DNA from: Pirellulaceae bacterium
Lineage (GTDB): Bacteria > Planctomycetota > Planctomycetia > Pirellulales > Pirellulaceae
Length of the DNA stretch: 64,000 nt
Direction: 5' to 3'
Assembly (NCBI GenBank): GCA_019636375.1
Contig: JAHBXS010000002.1
Location: 1-64,000 of the forward strand
A program made the translations under genes and the position numbers. Below are positions 46,101 to 55,868 of this stretch, piece by piece; within the stretch, counting starts at the first letter, position 1; each line of letters begins with the position of its first letter. The notes under the pieces were generated by a model that saw nothing but the letters and a program-made list of their open reading frames with translations, ran no database searches and had not been told where the DNA came from.

Positions 46101-48229
46101 GCACGATTCTCGATGAGGTCTTCACGATTGGGCAAAGTACCTTTGATGACCTGAACCTTGTAATGATCGGAATCGAATGGTTCGGCCTAGAAACAATGAA
46201 CGGAAACGACATCATCAACTTGACGGGCTTCGATTTCGAGTTCTACGTCAACACAGGCAACGGAAATAACATCATCAACATCTCATCGAATGCCCCGACT
46301 AATACGGGTCATACCAATGGGTTCTCGAAGCCGATCACGATTGAGACCGGTAATGGACGAAATGAACTGCGGGTTTCCAACCAATCTGGTAGCGGTCGCA
46401 ACGTGCAGATTCACAACAACCAAATAGTTGGGATGTTGGACGCCCCGATCTTCTTCGATTCGGGTGCAGGCCGCTTCGATCTAGCGTCTGGTATCGGTGG
46501 TATCACCCTGTGGGGCTCTAATACCGGTAATGACACGTTCACCGTGCTCGGTCTAAATGTCGATGACTCATTGCGAATCTTTGGTGGCGGCGGCAATGAT
46601 GCGTTCGTCGTTGCAGCAAATGCCTTGGGTAGTATCGAACTTGATGGCGGAGCAGGGACCGACTCGTTTGCTGTCAATTTGGTAAACTCGACCTCGACAT
46701 CTCGTGCCGTCCGCGTGCGTGATGACGCTACGGGCTCACTAACTGTTAACGGAACCGCTGGCACCGACGTGATGAGTTTGGTCTCGGGTAGTCTTTCTCG
46801 AGGCAATCAAACCGTTCAGTTGTTGACATCGATCAATGATTACAACATCTTTGGTCTAGGTGGAAATGACACGATCTCGATCAACTGGTCGACCGGCGTT
46901 GCTGAGATGAATGTCATGGGTGGTGACGGCAACGACACGATCAGTTTGAACGTGACCCAACCCACAACCTTTGCCACGATTTTGGGTGGAAACGGTGATG
47001 ACAGCTTGAATATCGGGCCCAATGTTTCCGGCAACGTTTTAGTAGACGGACAAAACGGCAACGATCGTACTTGGGTTAGATTCCAAAACTCAGGTAATCG
47101 CCAAGTCGATGCTCGTGACACCGGAACGACTGGCTCCAATCAAGACGTCTTATTCGTTGTTGGCTCAGCAGGAAATGACCAAATCGAACTCCGTTCCAAT
47201 GTGGTCAATCGCCAAGATCAACGTGTTCAATACGATGTCAATTCAAACCGATTGATTGTGCAAGGACTCTCTGGTGACGACACGATTGACGTGTACGGAT
47301 CAGTCGCGGCAACGACACAAGTGCAAGGCGGAACCGGAAATGATCGCATCAATGTCTTTTCAACGACTGGTGCGACTCAATTGACGCTCGACGGCAATGA
47401 TGGCGACGACCAATTCTTGGTGGTACGTACGGCAGTGGAAACCAACACGATCCTTCGTGGCGGCGGCGGTGACGATCGCTTTAACATTGGTTCTACGTTC
47501 GAAGAAAACAGTGGGAATCTTGGGTTGATGCGAGGCCGTATCAAGGTCGAAGGGAACACAAGTACTCCTGGCGGTGAAGACCGGTTGTATATCAACGACT
47601 TTAACGTCAATGTGCCTTACAACTACCTTGTCACGCCTACGGCCGTTCGCGGTTTCGCAGGTCCAAACAACGTGCCTCGGCCGCAGTTCGCTGGGATTTT
47701 CTTTGACGGAACAATGGAATTTGTCCGCTTGGATGGAACGATTGCACCAAACTGGTTCTCCGTTTTCCCAAGCCAAAATACTCGATTCTATTTGGATGGA
47801 AACCTCCCCAGCCCACTTGTTGGAGCCGGTGACACGGTGTTCCTCAACGTTTCGCCAGGTGACGGTCACCAATTGACGATCACCGATGCCCCACGAGGTC
47901 GCGGATTCTGGTCGTTTACCAATGGGAATCAAGAGGTTCGGTTTGACGGCATTGAAACAACGTTGACCGGTGGCGGCGGTGGGTTCACGGGTTTGATGCC
48001 TCCACTTAATCCTTCCAACGGTGAAGACGAAGGTGGAAGCGGTGGTGGGTTCATGTTCTTTGCTCCATCAATTGTTGGGGTCGAGAACTCCGATTTAGGT
48101 TTTGATTCCTTGGCCGGTTCGATCTCGCTCGACGACAGCCTCGGCCTGTGGGACGAAACCTCGCTGGCATCGAGCGACTTGGATTTGGCAATTGCCTTAA
48201 TCGGCGACGACTTGAACCTCGAAGTTTGA
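43121..48229 (+). CDS. Giant calcium-binding-repeat surface protein
   Basis: The protein has 1,702 residues from ATG 43121 (MSRKLSRHRSRKN). Next comes the planctomycete export motif LEDRQLLATD (residues ~33-42), which stands where a signal peptide would be. Residues ~60-520 form an unassigned extracellular domain. A region of RTX/hemolysin-like calcium repeats follows, densest around ~1150-1460 (GGNDTISINW, GGDGNDTISLNV, GGNGDDSLNIG, GGAGTDSFAVNL). The C-terminus is acidic (SLDDSLGLWDETSLASSDLD), without PEP-CTERM. Calcium is probably bound outside the cell. A strong terminator follows. Confidence 0.85.
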   Translation: MSRKLSRHRSRKNNTMPVRKSNRFSSSLDYSKLEDRQLLATDLGLNLTAHTKATHSDVEDPNMVGDIGPTHYIESIYDRISIFNRNNGARTLNKTPNQFFVDIGATVTSTITNIQVIFDRFENRWLVLGEGSGGGNWLYLGISETSNPMQGWRSLRFVGDSQGIRHNGELNIAVDADALIITSRNTGTIVGIPLSSSIYTIPKANLYSGNPTLTNMSRFENLPPTFYGDFLRPAINFGVSDNRATILGSRGVNSIKTDITGVRNAGATLGMPVEIDFNPSELIIDLQNFGLGAKPPNARQDHANITIDPFVNTTGPKTNAPDVMNSPFIYDGGLWFVQGARVQYTSGVAHGIFWYEVDRNTNQLLQAGVVPPPAIGQPHEWDMYNPSFSINNFGLLQVNYTVSSRQNNVNPTAASSIAQHVNGLAIYDPIFDTIYYNNEEPGKESRNTQFERPQFIQNGLSVYNNNPTNISSWSWRASAGWDPTNYNRFWASTQWSNTQSRWSTQATQLIPVDMEPIITADDNDNFIVIRRKAGSPELMEIEIDGRVTDVLPYEPLGRVIINGFDGDDVFFIDYSNGDPIPKNGLELNGMRGANRLETNNPAGSYFLVNGNFRNIYNQATQGSGLYNNKTGFTGMTDLHGGPGPDTFEVTDVWNLNQPQQPYTRISQGYLPGSMVGNGGDDTFKFSELGAIGDSIDGGSGFNTLSFENRWAGGPKPEFGGRQDAPVIIQLIGPSENGGFDGFGPNDPMWVPAVVSPLGNDPGQDGDLFRNINFVRGGLFSFQDVRGTDDQAYVFVDDENSYYEAGGGRLGFFQINGISGSNFDDHFEAIRNTVDPLFLRGRGGNDLYEFGNNGNTAELRGLLFAEGGSGANIMRVDNRNGQAVDALILNNRFSGGLGEIGYSAVGGNFALTVWASEFADHIDLHSFFFTNTLDLYLLGGNDTMSIQDLSKAVINIYGGAGDDIFTIEKIQGIDLRNLSIIDSVNAERDRVQLRGTILDEVFTIGQSTFDDLNLVMIGIEWFGLETMNGNDIINLTGFDFEFYVNTGNGNNIINISSNAPTNTGHTNGFSKPITIETGNGRNELRVSNQSGSGRNVQIHNNQIVGMLDAPIFFDSGAGRFDLASGIGGITLWGSNTGNDTFTVLGLNVDDSLRIFGGGGNDAFVVAANALGSIELDGGAGTDSFAVNLVNSTSTSRAVRVRDDATGSLTVNGTAGTDVMSLVSGSLSRGNQTVQLLTSINDYNIFGLGGNDTISINWSTGVAEMNVMGGDGNDTISLNVTQPTTFATILGGNGDDSLNIGPNVSGNVLVDGQNGNDRTWVRFQNSGNRQVDARDTGTTGSNQDVLFVVGSAGNDQIELRSNVVNRQDQRVQYDVNSNRLIVQGLSGDDTIDVYGSVAATTQVQGGTGNDRINVFSTTGATQLTLDGNDGDDQFLVVRTAVETNTILRGGGGDDRFNIGSTFEENSGNLGLMRGRIKVEGNTSTPGGEDRLYINDFNVNVPYNYLVTPTAVRGFAGPNNVPRPQFAGIFFDGTMEFVRLDGTIAPNWFSVFPSQNTRFYLDGNLPSPLVGAGDTVFLNVSPGDGHQLTITDAPRGRGFWSFTNGNQEVRFDGIETTLTGGGGGFTGLMPPLNPSNGEDEGGSGGGFMFFAPSIVGVENSDLGFDSLAGSISLDDSLGLWDETSLASSDLDLAIALIGDDLNLEV

Positions 48230-48294
48230 CATCAAGGTATTTCCTCGAAATATTTCCTCGAGGGAAATAGCCGCACTTCAAACTAGCATATTTC

Positions 48295-48322
48295 AGCCCG
48301 CCGTTTCGGCGGGCTTTTTTTT
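48295..48322 (+). terminator. Rho-independent terminator
   Basis: AGCCCGCCG (48295-48303) pairs with CGGCGGGCT (48307-48315) around a TTT loop, followed by eight T. It ends the giant surface protein transcript. Confidence 0.93.
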
Positions 48323-48598
48323 CACTTAACATCGAGTGCCACTTGGACTCTGAATACGCATCACCGTAACGTGAAAGGTGAGCATTGGTTTCTTTGGGAA
48401 GGTGATTCGAGCCCGCAAAAAAATCAGCCCCACCCATTGCTCAAGCCAACCAAGATTAAATTCCCGAAATAGCTGAGCCAGATCCAATGGTAATTGGAAA
48501 TTTCTTCAAATGTTGTCGGCGAGCATGATGGTTATTCCGACTTACTCGAGCAGCAGGTGCGTGAAGTTGCGGCTACAAAAGCCTGTATTCCTTTCGAA
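48323..48598. other. Intergenic region between convergent genes
   Basis: This lies between the giant gene's terminator and the end of ftsK on the other strand. I see no gene, RNA or repeat in it. Confidence 0.55.
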
Positions 48599-51463
48599 TT
48601 ACCGATCGTCGTCGAAATCGTCCTCGTCGTAGTCTTCGTATTCGAAGTCGTCGGCGGCGGCGAGGTCGAAAGGGGGTTCGTCGTCGGCTTCAGCCGAGAA
48701 CTCTAGGTCGTGAGTGCCTCGCTGATGATCGTGGGTATCATCGTCCTCTTCATCGTCATCGTCTTCGTCGTATCGCGACGGAGGGGCAGGGGGGCGAGAT
48801 TTTTTGGCAGGGGGCGCGGCGGACTGCGATGCGGCCAGTTTGGTATTTCGTCGAGCGGAAGTCGTTTCAAGCGGACGAATTGGGGTGGGAGCTGCTTCGG
48901 CAACCGCTCCATCTTCGTCATCACCTCCAGATTTAATCGCTTGCCATTGGCTCATCGTCATTACGACGTCGCGAGCGTTCGAGCCATTGTAGGCCCCGAC
49001 GATGCCGTCCTCTTCCATGAAGTCGATCAAACGGGCGGCGCGACCATAGCCGATTCGCAACGCTCGCTGCAACAACGACACCGAGCCACGTCCCTCGCGA
49101 ATCACAATCTCGATGGCTTCATCGTACAAGTCGTCGCGGGCGGGAAGGCTGCGCGTGTCACCCGACGGCTCGTCCTCGCCTTCCTTCTTGACCTTAATAT
49201 GGATCAACTCTTGTACGAAGTGTTGCTCGCCTGTGCTGACCGAAGCTGTAACACCTTCGATCTCTTCGTCGCTGAGGTAGGTCCCCTGGCCGCGCAGCAA
49301 ATTGCTGGTCCCCGGCCAGAGGAACAGCATGTCGCCGTTCCCCAGGAGTTTGTCGGCTCCCATCGCGTCCAAGACAACGCGGCTATCGACCTTGCTGGCA
49401 ACTTGGAACGCAATCCGGGCGGGCAAGTTCGATTTGATCAAGCCGGTGATGACATCGACGGTCGGTTTTTGCGTGGCGAGAATCAAGTGAATCCCCACGG
49501 CACGACTCTTCTGAGCAAGGCGAATAATGTGCTGCTCGACTTCTTTCCCCGCCGTCATCATCAGGTCGGCCATTTCGTCGGCCACAATCACGATGAACGG
49601 GAGGTGAGTCGGTATTCGGTCGCGAGCCTCTTGGTCTTCCGGCTGGAGACGGTTCATGATTTCGTCTTCGCCGAGTTGATTAAAGGTCGTGATGTGTCGC
49701 ACACCGGCTTGGGCAAGAAGTTTGTAACGCTCCTCCATCTTGTCGACCGCCCAAGCCAGAATCGCCTCCGCCTTCCGCATGTCGGTCACGACCGGATGCA
49801 TCAAATGTGGTAAGCGACCGTAGCCGGACAGCTCGACCATTTTGGGGTCGATCATCAACATCCGGACTTCGTCAGGGCGTCTCGTCATCAAGATCGACGT
49901 GATGATGGCGTTCAAACAAACACTTTTCCCCGTTCCGGTTCGTCCGGCGATCAGCAAGTGAGGAAGTGACGCAAGGTCGACGACCATCGGTGCCCCCACG
50001 GCATCTTTCCCGAGGAACAAGGGGATTTTCATCTTCTTGGTCTTCTCGCCGCTCTGTTCGATGACTTCGCGGAGTCGCACTAGCTCGCGAGTTTCGTTGG
50101 GGACCTCGACCCCGACGGTGTTCTTCCCTGGAATCGGTGCGACGATCCGCACGCTGGGGACGCGCAGGGCAATCGCTAGGTCGTCGGCCAGGGCGGTGAT
50201 TTTTTGCAATCGCAGTCCGGCCTCGAGTTGGATTTCGTATTGCGAGATGACTGGCCCAGTTTCGATTTCGACAACGCGGACGTTGTAGCCGAATTCCTTG
50301 CAGGTCTTTTCGAGCATCTCGGCCTTTTCAAGGGCCTCTCGTTTTTGATCGTCGAATGAAACCGCTGTCCCTGTCCGCAACAGCTCGATGGACGGCAGCG
50401 CGTAGTCGGTTCCGCTGTCGGTGTCGGCTGCTGCGTTGAGTTGCAAAATTACTTCATCCCGTTCCGAAGGGGGCTTCGCAGGTTTCGTCGCGGCTGGTTT
50501 GGTGACGGGAAAATGAGGCTTGATGGGGATACTTGTGGGTTCTGGTTCTACTGCGGCGGGGGTTTCAACAATTTCAGGCTGCGCTGTCTCCTCATCGTCG
50601 ATCTCAATTGCTGTTGGTGTCTCGACAACAGGGTCTACCGAACGCTTTGTAACGGTCGGCTTGGAAAGGGTTGAGCCAGCACCAACATCGCTTCCCCGCA
50701 GTCCATAAGTAACCTCAGCCGATTCACCATCGCTCCCCTTGACTCGAATCGCGCGCGGCAAGTCAGAACCAGCGGTGAAGTCCACATTGCCTGCCTCGGT
50801 TGTTTCGGCGTTCCCAACCGCTCGTCGATTGATCCAAACGAAAAATCGATGCAACATTCCAAACGGCAATAATCGCGAGCTCGCCACCAAGGCAGGAGCG
50901 ATCACAGCCTTCCCCGCGCGGAAAATCAGGTAGTCAGTCCACATCATGAGCCCTGTCACTGTGACGACGGCCGCGATCAGTACTCCACCCAACGTCGCCA
51001 CATGTCCGGCCAACAACCGCTGTGTCATTGACCCCAACAAACCACCGGCCCCAATCGGAATCGCGGTCAGCGTTTGAGGAACCAAAAAACTGAACAGGGC
51101 GGTCAACCCGAGCAAACTCAAACCCCACCCGATTCCTCTGATCCAGGGGTGGTTGAGGGACTGCTGCCGGAACAATGAAATCTGCAAAGCGATCAAGCCA
51201 ACGATCAGGTAGTAGGCTCCGAATCCGAGAGCGTGTACTAAGAGGTCGGCGGTCCAAGCCCCCAGGGAACCGCAGGCGTTTTGAATCTCGCGATTCCCTG
51301 GATAGACGAGTTGATCGGGATGGTAGACCGCCGTTAACCACGCCGGAAAAGCCGCCATGTTATCGGCAACGTCGTAGGTTGCCAGCGAGGCGATCAAGAA
51401 GACCACCAAGGCCAACAACAACACGACGCAAATGTCGGCGGTCACTTTACGGTTTGCAGCCAT
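48599..51463 (-). CDS. ftsK: DNA translocase FtsK
   Basis: The protein has 954 residues from ATG 51463 and pumps chromosomal DNA at the division septum. Four N-terminal membrane helices (to about residue 180) are followed by a Pro/Glu-rich linker, then the RecA-like motor with Walker A (LIAGRTGTGKSV, about 500) and Walker B (FIVIVADEMADL). A gamma winged-helix domain (DDLYDEAIEIVIREGRGS, about 778-843) normally ends the protein and reads KOPS-type DNA signals. Here a further ~110 residues, rich in Asp and Glu (EDDDDEEDDD), extend past gamma. That extra acidic tail is unusual. Confidence 0.95.
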   Translation of the reverse strand: MAANRKVTADICVVLLLALVVFLIASLATYDVADNMAAFPAWLTAVYHPDQLVYPGNREIQNACGSLGAWTADLLVHALGFGAYYLIVGLIALQISLFRQQSLNHPWIRGIGWGLSLLGLTALFSFLVPQTLTAIPIGAGGLLGSMTQRLLAGHVATLGGVLIAAVVTVTGLMMWTDYLIFRAGKAVIAPALVASSRLLPFGMLHRFFVWINRRAVGNAETTEAGNVDFTAGSDLPRAIRVKGSDGESAEVTYGLRGSDVGAGSTLSKPTVTKRSVDPVVETPTAIEIDDEETAQPEIVETPAAVEPEPTSIPIKPHFPVTKPAATKPAKPPSERDEVILQLNAAADTDSGTDYALPSIELLRTGTAVSFDDQKREALEKAEMLEKTCKEFGYNVRVVEIETGPVISQYEIQLEAGLRLQKITALADDLAIALRVPSVRIVAPIPGKNTVGVEVPNETRELVRLREVIEQSGEKTKKMKIPLFLGKDAVGAPMVVDLASLPHLLIAGRTGTGKSVCLNAIITSILMTRRPDEVRMLMIDPKMVELSGYGRLPHLMHPVVTDMRKAEAILAWAVDKMEERYKLLAQAGVRHITTFNQLGEDEIMNRLQPEDQEARDRIPTHLPFIVIVADEMADLMMTAGKEVEQHIIRLAQKSRAVGIHLILATQKPTVDVITGLIKSNLPARIAFQVASKVDSRVVLDAMGADKLLGNGDMLFLWPGTSNLLRGQGTYLSDEEIEGVTASVSTGEQHFVQELIHIKVKKEGEDEPSGDTRSLPARDDLYDEAIEIVIREGRGSVSLLQRALRIGYGRAARLIDFMEEDGIVGAYNGSNARDVVMTMSQWQAIKSGGDDEDGAVAEAAPTPIRPLETTSARRNTKLAASQSAAPPAKKSRPPAPPSRYDEDDDDEEDDDTHDHQRGTHDLEFSAEADDEPPFDLAAADDFEYEDYDEDDFDDDR

Positions 51464-51993
51464 GTTATTTCTTGGGAACGATCCCACCGTGCGATATTCC
51501 CGGCAAGCGTCTTGCTTGATCCGGCGTTCGGGGCTCTTCCGGCAGCTTCCTTGCGACCGAATGACAGACTTACACACCATCAGTTTCGGCCTTTTCGCAA
51601 GCACTCCCGAACTCTACCAGCCAAGATCGAAAAAACGGGCAAAACCGTGAAAACAGGAGCAATCGTTGTGCCGCAGAACAGGAATCGTCTACTTTATTTC
51701 GTCCAATCTGTCGCTCTCAAAATGGACTTGGGAAATTTGTTTTGTGTTGAAGCCGATGTGCCTTCCCCTCCTTCGGCGACTTTCGTGCCCGTTAAACCGC
51801 CCTAATGTTGCCTGAGACTTCTTTAAGGCTTCTTGCACACCGATTTCACCCACATAAAACGCCGTTACTTTCAGTTCGTTAAGACATTGGATCATCGCAG
51901 GCTTCATTGACCTTTTTTGCCGAGATTGATAGATTCGCAAGGGTTAGGTTTGTACTGGAAAAATGAATTAGGAAAACAAGGAACCTCGTCGCG
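51464..51993. other. Divergent region, ftsK and ppdK
   Basis: This region lies between the two divergent starts. A small reading frame (51512-51805) shows no family signature, and I regard it as chance. Promoters for both genes must be here, but no canonical pair is obvious. Confidence 0.55.
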
Positions 51994-54741
51994 ATGGCAA
52001 AAAAAACTGCGTCTAAGCCCAAAAAAATGATTTACTTCTTCGGCCCGTCGCGAACTGACGGAGCGGGTGACATGAAGGCCCTGCTCGGCGGCAAGGGGGC
52101 GAACCTCGCGGCCATGACTCAAATCGGCTTGCCTGTCCCTCCAGGCTTCACCATCACCACGGAAGTCTGCGTTCACTTCTACGAAAATGGAAAGGCCATC
52201 CCCGAGGGCTACGAGCGCGAACTCGAACGAGCCGTGACCTGGATGGAAAAGGAAACTGGCAAAAAATTCGGCGACCCGAAAAATCCACTTCTCGTTTCCG
52301 TCCGCTCTGGTGCTCGCGATTCAATGCCCGGAATGATGGACACGATCTTGAACTTGGGGCTCAACGACGAAACCACCGAAGGGCTTGCCAAGGCAACCGG
52401 GAATGGGCGTTTTGCTTGGGATTCCTACCGCCGCTTTTTGCAAATGTACGGTGACGTGGTGATGGGCGTGCAAAAGAAACACGAACACGACCACGAGCCG
52501 TTTGAAGAGGTCATGGACCAACTCAAGCGGGAAGTCAACGTCAAAGAAGACGTCGATCTCACCGAAGAACACCTTCGCGAATTGGTGAACCGCTACAAGC
52601 AATTGATTAAGAAGTGGACTGGCAAGGCCTTCCCGACCGACCCGATGGCTCAACTCGACGGCTCGATCAAGGCCGTGTTTGGTTCTTGGATGAACGAACG
52701 GGCGATGGTTTACCGCCAAAAGTACCGCATTCCCGACAACTGGGGCACGGCGGTCAACGTTCAGGCGATGGTGTTCGGCAACATGGGTGACGACAGTGCC
52801 ACAGGTGTCGCCTTCACCCGCGACCCAGCGACTGGCGAAAACGTATTTTACGGCGAGTACTTGATCAACGCCCAGGGCGAAGACGTCGTGGCCGGAGTCC
52901 GCACGCCACTGCCTATCTCTCAGATGGCCGACGACAAAAACATTGGTGCAAGCTTCAAGCAACTCGAAAAGGTCCGCAAGATTCTCGAAAAGAACTTCGG
53001 CGATGTGCAGGACTTCGAGTTCACCATCGAAAAGAAAAAACTCTACATGCTGCAAACGCGGAACGGTAAGCGGACGGCCCTCGCCTATGTGAAGATCGCT
53101 CACGATATGGTCAAAGAAAAACTGATGACCCCCGAACGAGCGATTTTGTCCGGAGACGCAGAAGCCCTCAATCAACTGCTGCAACCGATTTTCGATACCA
53201 AGGAATACGCCAAGGCGAAAAAAGAAGGGCGTCTGATGGCGACCGGCTTGGCCGCTGGCCCGGGTGCTGCGTCGGGCGCAGTTGTGTTCAGCGCCAACAA
53301 AGCCGAAGAGTACGCCAAAAAGGGGAAGGACGTGATCCTGGCCCGTATCGAAACCAGCCCCGAAGATTTGCGGGGAATGATCGCCTCAAATGGCATCCTC
53401 ACTTCGCGCGGTGGAGTTTCCAGCCACGCTGCTTTGGTGGCTCGCCAAATGGGGAAGGTCTGTGTGGCCGGGGCAGGGGAAATCGAAATCGATTACCACA
53501 AGGGAACCCTGAAATGCAATGGCGTGACCCTCAAGGAAGGTGATTCGATCAGCATCAACGGTTCCACCGGTGAAGTCTTCAGCGGTGCGATCGGCACCAG
53601 CGACAGCGAACTAAAACAAGTTCTCGTCGCCAAGACCATGAACCCAAAAGACAGCAAGGTCTATCAGTATTTCAACTTCATTATGCAATTGGCTGATAAA
53701 TACCGCACGATGGGGATTCGGACCAACGCCGACCAGCCAGATCAAGTCGCCAACGCGATTTCGTTTGGTGCCGAAGGGATCGGCCTTTGCCGAACCGAGC
53801 ACATGTTTTTTGAGGGTGAGCGAATCATTGCCGTTCGCGAGATGATCTTGGCAGAAAAAGAAGAGGACCGCCGCAAGGCTCTCGCCAAACTGCTCCCCTT
53901 CCAACGCGAGGACTTCGAAGCGATCTTCCGTTCGCTGGAAGGACGCCCGGCCTGCATCCGCTTGCTTGACCCCCCATTGCACGAGTTTCTCCCTCAACAC
54001 GATAACAAAAAGGGCCAAGAAGAAGTCGCTCAACAATTGGGAATTTCGGTCGCTCAAGTCAAACGACTGGTCGAGGAGCTTCACGAGTTCAACCCAATGT
54101 TGGGCTTCCGTGGCTGCCGCTTGGGGATCTTGCGTCCGGAAATTTCCGAGATGCAAGCTCGGGCGATTTTCGAAGCTGCGGCAACGGTCGCCAAGGAAGG
54201 AATCAAGGTCAAACCAGAAGTGATGGTACCGCTCGTCGGTTTCAAACGCGAATTGGACTTGCAGGTCGAGATCATTCACCGCGTCGCCAAAGAGGTGATG
54301 AAAGAGCACGGCAAGAAGTTTAGCTACTCGGTCGGAACGATGATCGAAGTTCCTCGCGGTTGCATCACCGCCGACGAAATCGCTCAGTCCGCTGAGTTCT
54401 TCTCGTTCGGAACGAACGACTTGACGCAAACAGCGATGGGAATGAGCCGCGATGACTCCGGGACGTTCCTGCCGTATTACCAAGAAGCTGAAATTATTCG
54501 CAACAATCCATTCGCAACGATTGACGTACGGGGTGTTGGTTCGCTGATGAAAATCGGCGTCGAGAAAGGGCGAACGACTCGGCCTGACTTGAAAATCGGC
54601 ATTTGCGGCGAACACGGCGGCGATCCCGACTCGGTGGTCTTCTGCCACCAAATCGGTTTGAACTACGTGAGTTGTTCGCCGTTCCGCGTTCCAATCGCTC
54701 GCCTCGCTGCTGCACAAGCCGCCTTGCGAGATCGCGGCTAA
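51994..54741 (+). CDS. ppdK: Pyruvate, phosphate dikinase
   Basis: The protein has 915 residues and reversibly converts pyruvate, ATP and phosphate to phosphoenolpyruvate, AMP and pyrophosphate, through a phosphohistidine. The N-terminal ATP-grasp domain begins [20 protein letters not shown] and contains [17 protein letters not shown]. The central domain carries the phosphorylated His478 in [16 protein letters not shown]. The C-terminal PEP domain includes [14 protein letters not shown], a KPEVMVP stretch and a FGTNDLTQ end motif. The chain is slightly longer than usual. It is the only phosphoenolpyruvate/pyruvate enzyme in the window. Confidence 0.97.
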   Translation: MAKKTASKPKKMIYFFGPSRTDGAGDMKALLGGKGANLAAMTQIGLPVPPGFTITTEVCVHFYENGKAIPEGYERELERAVTWMEKETGKKFGDPKNPLLVSVRSGARDSMPGMMDTILNLGLNDETTEGLAKATGNGRFAWDSYRRFLQMYGDVVMGVQKKHEHDHEPFEEVMDQLKREVNVKEDVDLTEEHLRELVNRYKQLIKKWTGKAFPTDPMAQLDGSIKAVFGSWMNERAMVYRQKYRIPDNWGTAVNVQAMVFGNMGDDSATGVAFTRDPATGENVFYGEYLINAQGEDVVAGVRTPLPISQMADDKNIGASFKQLEKVRKILEKNFGDVQDFEFTIEKKKLYMLQTRNGKRTALAYVKIAHDMVKEKLMTPERAILSGDAEALNQLLQPIFDTKEYAKAKKEGRLMATGLAAGPGAASGAVVFSANKAEEYAKKGKDVILARIETSPEDLRGMIASNGILTSRGGVSSHAALVARQMGKVCVAGAGEIEIDYHKGTLKCNGVTLKEGDSISINGSTGEVFSGAIGTSDSELKQVLVAKTMNPKDSKVYQYFNFIMQLADKYRTMGIRTNADQPDQVANAISFGAEGIGLCRTEHMFFEGERIIAVREMILAEKEEDRRKALAKLLPFQREDFEAIFRSLEGRPACIRLLDPPLHEFLPQHDNKKGQEEVAQQLGISVAQVKRLVEELHEFNPMLGFRGCRLGILRPEISEMQARAIFEAAATVAKEGIKVKPEVMVPLVGFKRELDLQVEIIHRVAKEVMKEHGKKFSYSVGTMIEVPRGCITADEIAQSAEFFSFGTNDLTQTAMGMSRDDSGTFLPYYQEAEIIRNNPFATIDVRGVGSLMKIGVEKGRTTRPDLKIGICGEHGGDPDSVVFCHQIGLNYVSCSPFRVPIARLAAAQAALRDRG

Positions 54742-54762
54742 TTGGGGAAAGTGGTTGTTTTG

Positions 54763-54789
54763 GTAGGACAGGTTGCCAACCTGTCCTAC
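54763..54789. repeat. 27-bp near-perfect palindrome, REP-like
   Basis: GTAGGACAGGTT (54763-54774) pairs with AACCTGTCCTAC (54778-54789) around GCC, 21 bases after the ppdK stop. A related, weaker hairpin (AGGACAA and TTGTCCT, 54824-54846) follows. Without a T run it is not a standard terminator. Confidence 0.75.
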
Positions 54790-54865
54790 GCACCGATCAA
54801 AAACCTGAATTGATCACTTTGGAAGGACAAGCTGGCATCGTTGTCCTGTAATTAGGGGATTCGTC

Positions 54866-55189
54866 ATGACTGACAATCGAATTTTGGATTTGGAAAACGA
54901 AGCGGAAAAACTTCGCGGAGAAGGAAAGCACGCCGAGGCGATTGAAAAAATCAAAGAGGCTTTGGCAATCGATGAGTCCTTCACGCGGGGCCATTTGGCT
55001 TTGGCCGTGTTGTACCACTACACCGGGGACTACGAGGCGTCCTGCAAGCATGGCGAACGGGCTTGTGAACTAGAGCCCAACGACCCCTTCAATTTTGTGG
55101 CCCTTAGCGTGACCTATCAGCGAGCCTTCGAGGGGACCCGCGACCCGATCTACATCCAAAAAGCCGAAATGGCCAAGGCCCGCAATTAG
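54866..55189 (+). CDS. Small tetratricopeptide-repeat protein
   Basis: This 107-residue protein has about two TPR motifs: LENEAEKLRGEGKHAEAIEKI and a second run with LALAVLYHYTGDYEAS, then ACELEPNDPF. TPR domains mediate protein-protein contacts. It has no signal or membrane segment. The start is ATG 54866. It lies after ppdK with a REP-like palindrome between, so co-transcription is uncertain. The partner is unknown. Confidence 0.82.
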   Translation: MTDNRILDLENEAEKLRGEGKHAEAIEKIKEALAIDESFTRGHLALAVLYHYTGDYEASCKHGERACELEPNDPFNFVALSVTYQRAFEGTRDPIYIQKAEMAKARN

Positions 55190-55244
55190 GGCATTAAGGC
55201 AAGGGGGTGTTGGGAGACGTGTAGAGCGAAGAAAAAGTATTGAA

Positions 55245-55288
55245 CGGGCAAGATGCCTGCGGCCCCGGGATCGCGGGCATCTTGCCCG
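55245..55288. repeat. Inverted repeat, REP-like
   Basis: CGGGCAAGATGCC (55245-55257) pairs perfectly with GGCATCTTGCCCG (55276-55288) around an 18-base GC-rich spacer. It lies in the gap between the TPR gene and the - strand membrane protein. Confidence 0.7.
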
Positions 55289-55367
55289 CCCAATCATATT
55301 ACAAACACACTCCAAACCAATATCCGCGCGACGATTCGACAAACAAAATCCTGCGTCGTTGTTCTCG

Positions 55368-55868
55368 CTACTCAATTCGGATGTCAGCAGCCTTTAGTCG
55401 ACGCATCAGGTCTTGGCGTAGATGTTCCATTTGGTCGGCACTCAGTTGCTGCCCAATGCTGGCGACGACGTAAATTCCGATCCAACTCAACCCGCTCGCC
55501 AGGGCGATCCAATAACCCCAAGGGTACTCGCCCAAGAACTGCTGGGACCAAGCGACCATCAAGGCAAAAAACAGGCTGAACACAGCCAAAAGATAAGCGA
55601 TCCAAACGACGCTCCAAACGTGAACCCTCGGTGCAAAGCGCCCATGCAGACGACTATGGTCTTTTTCTTCTTGAATATGCCACGAAAGATGGGGCGACCA
55701 AAGGCGATGCTCCCGTTCTGGCAAATGTAACTCGCCATACTCCCCATACACGAGGAGATTTTCGTCAGATCCGTCGGCTTTGAAGTTCGTTTTAATCTTT
55801 TCTAAAACAACGTCCAAAGGCTCCTGCAAAACGACAGAAAACGTCGGGCGTAAACGAATCCAGAACAT
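55368..55868 (-). CDS. Small membrane protein, unknown
   Basis: The protein has 166 residues from ATG 55868; an upstream GAGG supports this rather than the much longer frame to 56093. The N-terminal ~75 residues are soluble (RLRPTFSVVLQEPLDVVLEKI), followed by two membrane helices (about 90-135, WSVVWIAYLLAVFSLFFALMV and a second) and a charged helical end (DQMEHLRQDLMRRLKAADI). I do not recognise the family. A signalling or regulatory role would be a guess. Confidence 0.55.
   Translation of the reverse strand: MFWIRLRPTFSVVLQEPLDVVLEKIKTNFKADGSDENLLVYGEYGELHLPEREHRLWSPHLSWHIQEEKDHSRLHGRFAPRVHVWSVVWIAYLLAVFSLFFALMVAWSQQFLGEYPWGYWIALASGLSWIGIYVVASIGQQLSADQMEHLRQDLMRRLKAADIRIE

Noticed and set aside
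48710-49813. 367-codon + strand frame inside ftsK
   Set aside because: It lies antisense to the strongly supported FtsK motor, with no domain of its own; a codon-bias shadow.
52321-54717. Large - strand frames inside ppdK (287 and 368 codons)
   Set aside because: Antisense shadows of PPDK with no recognisable family.
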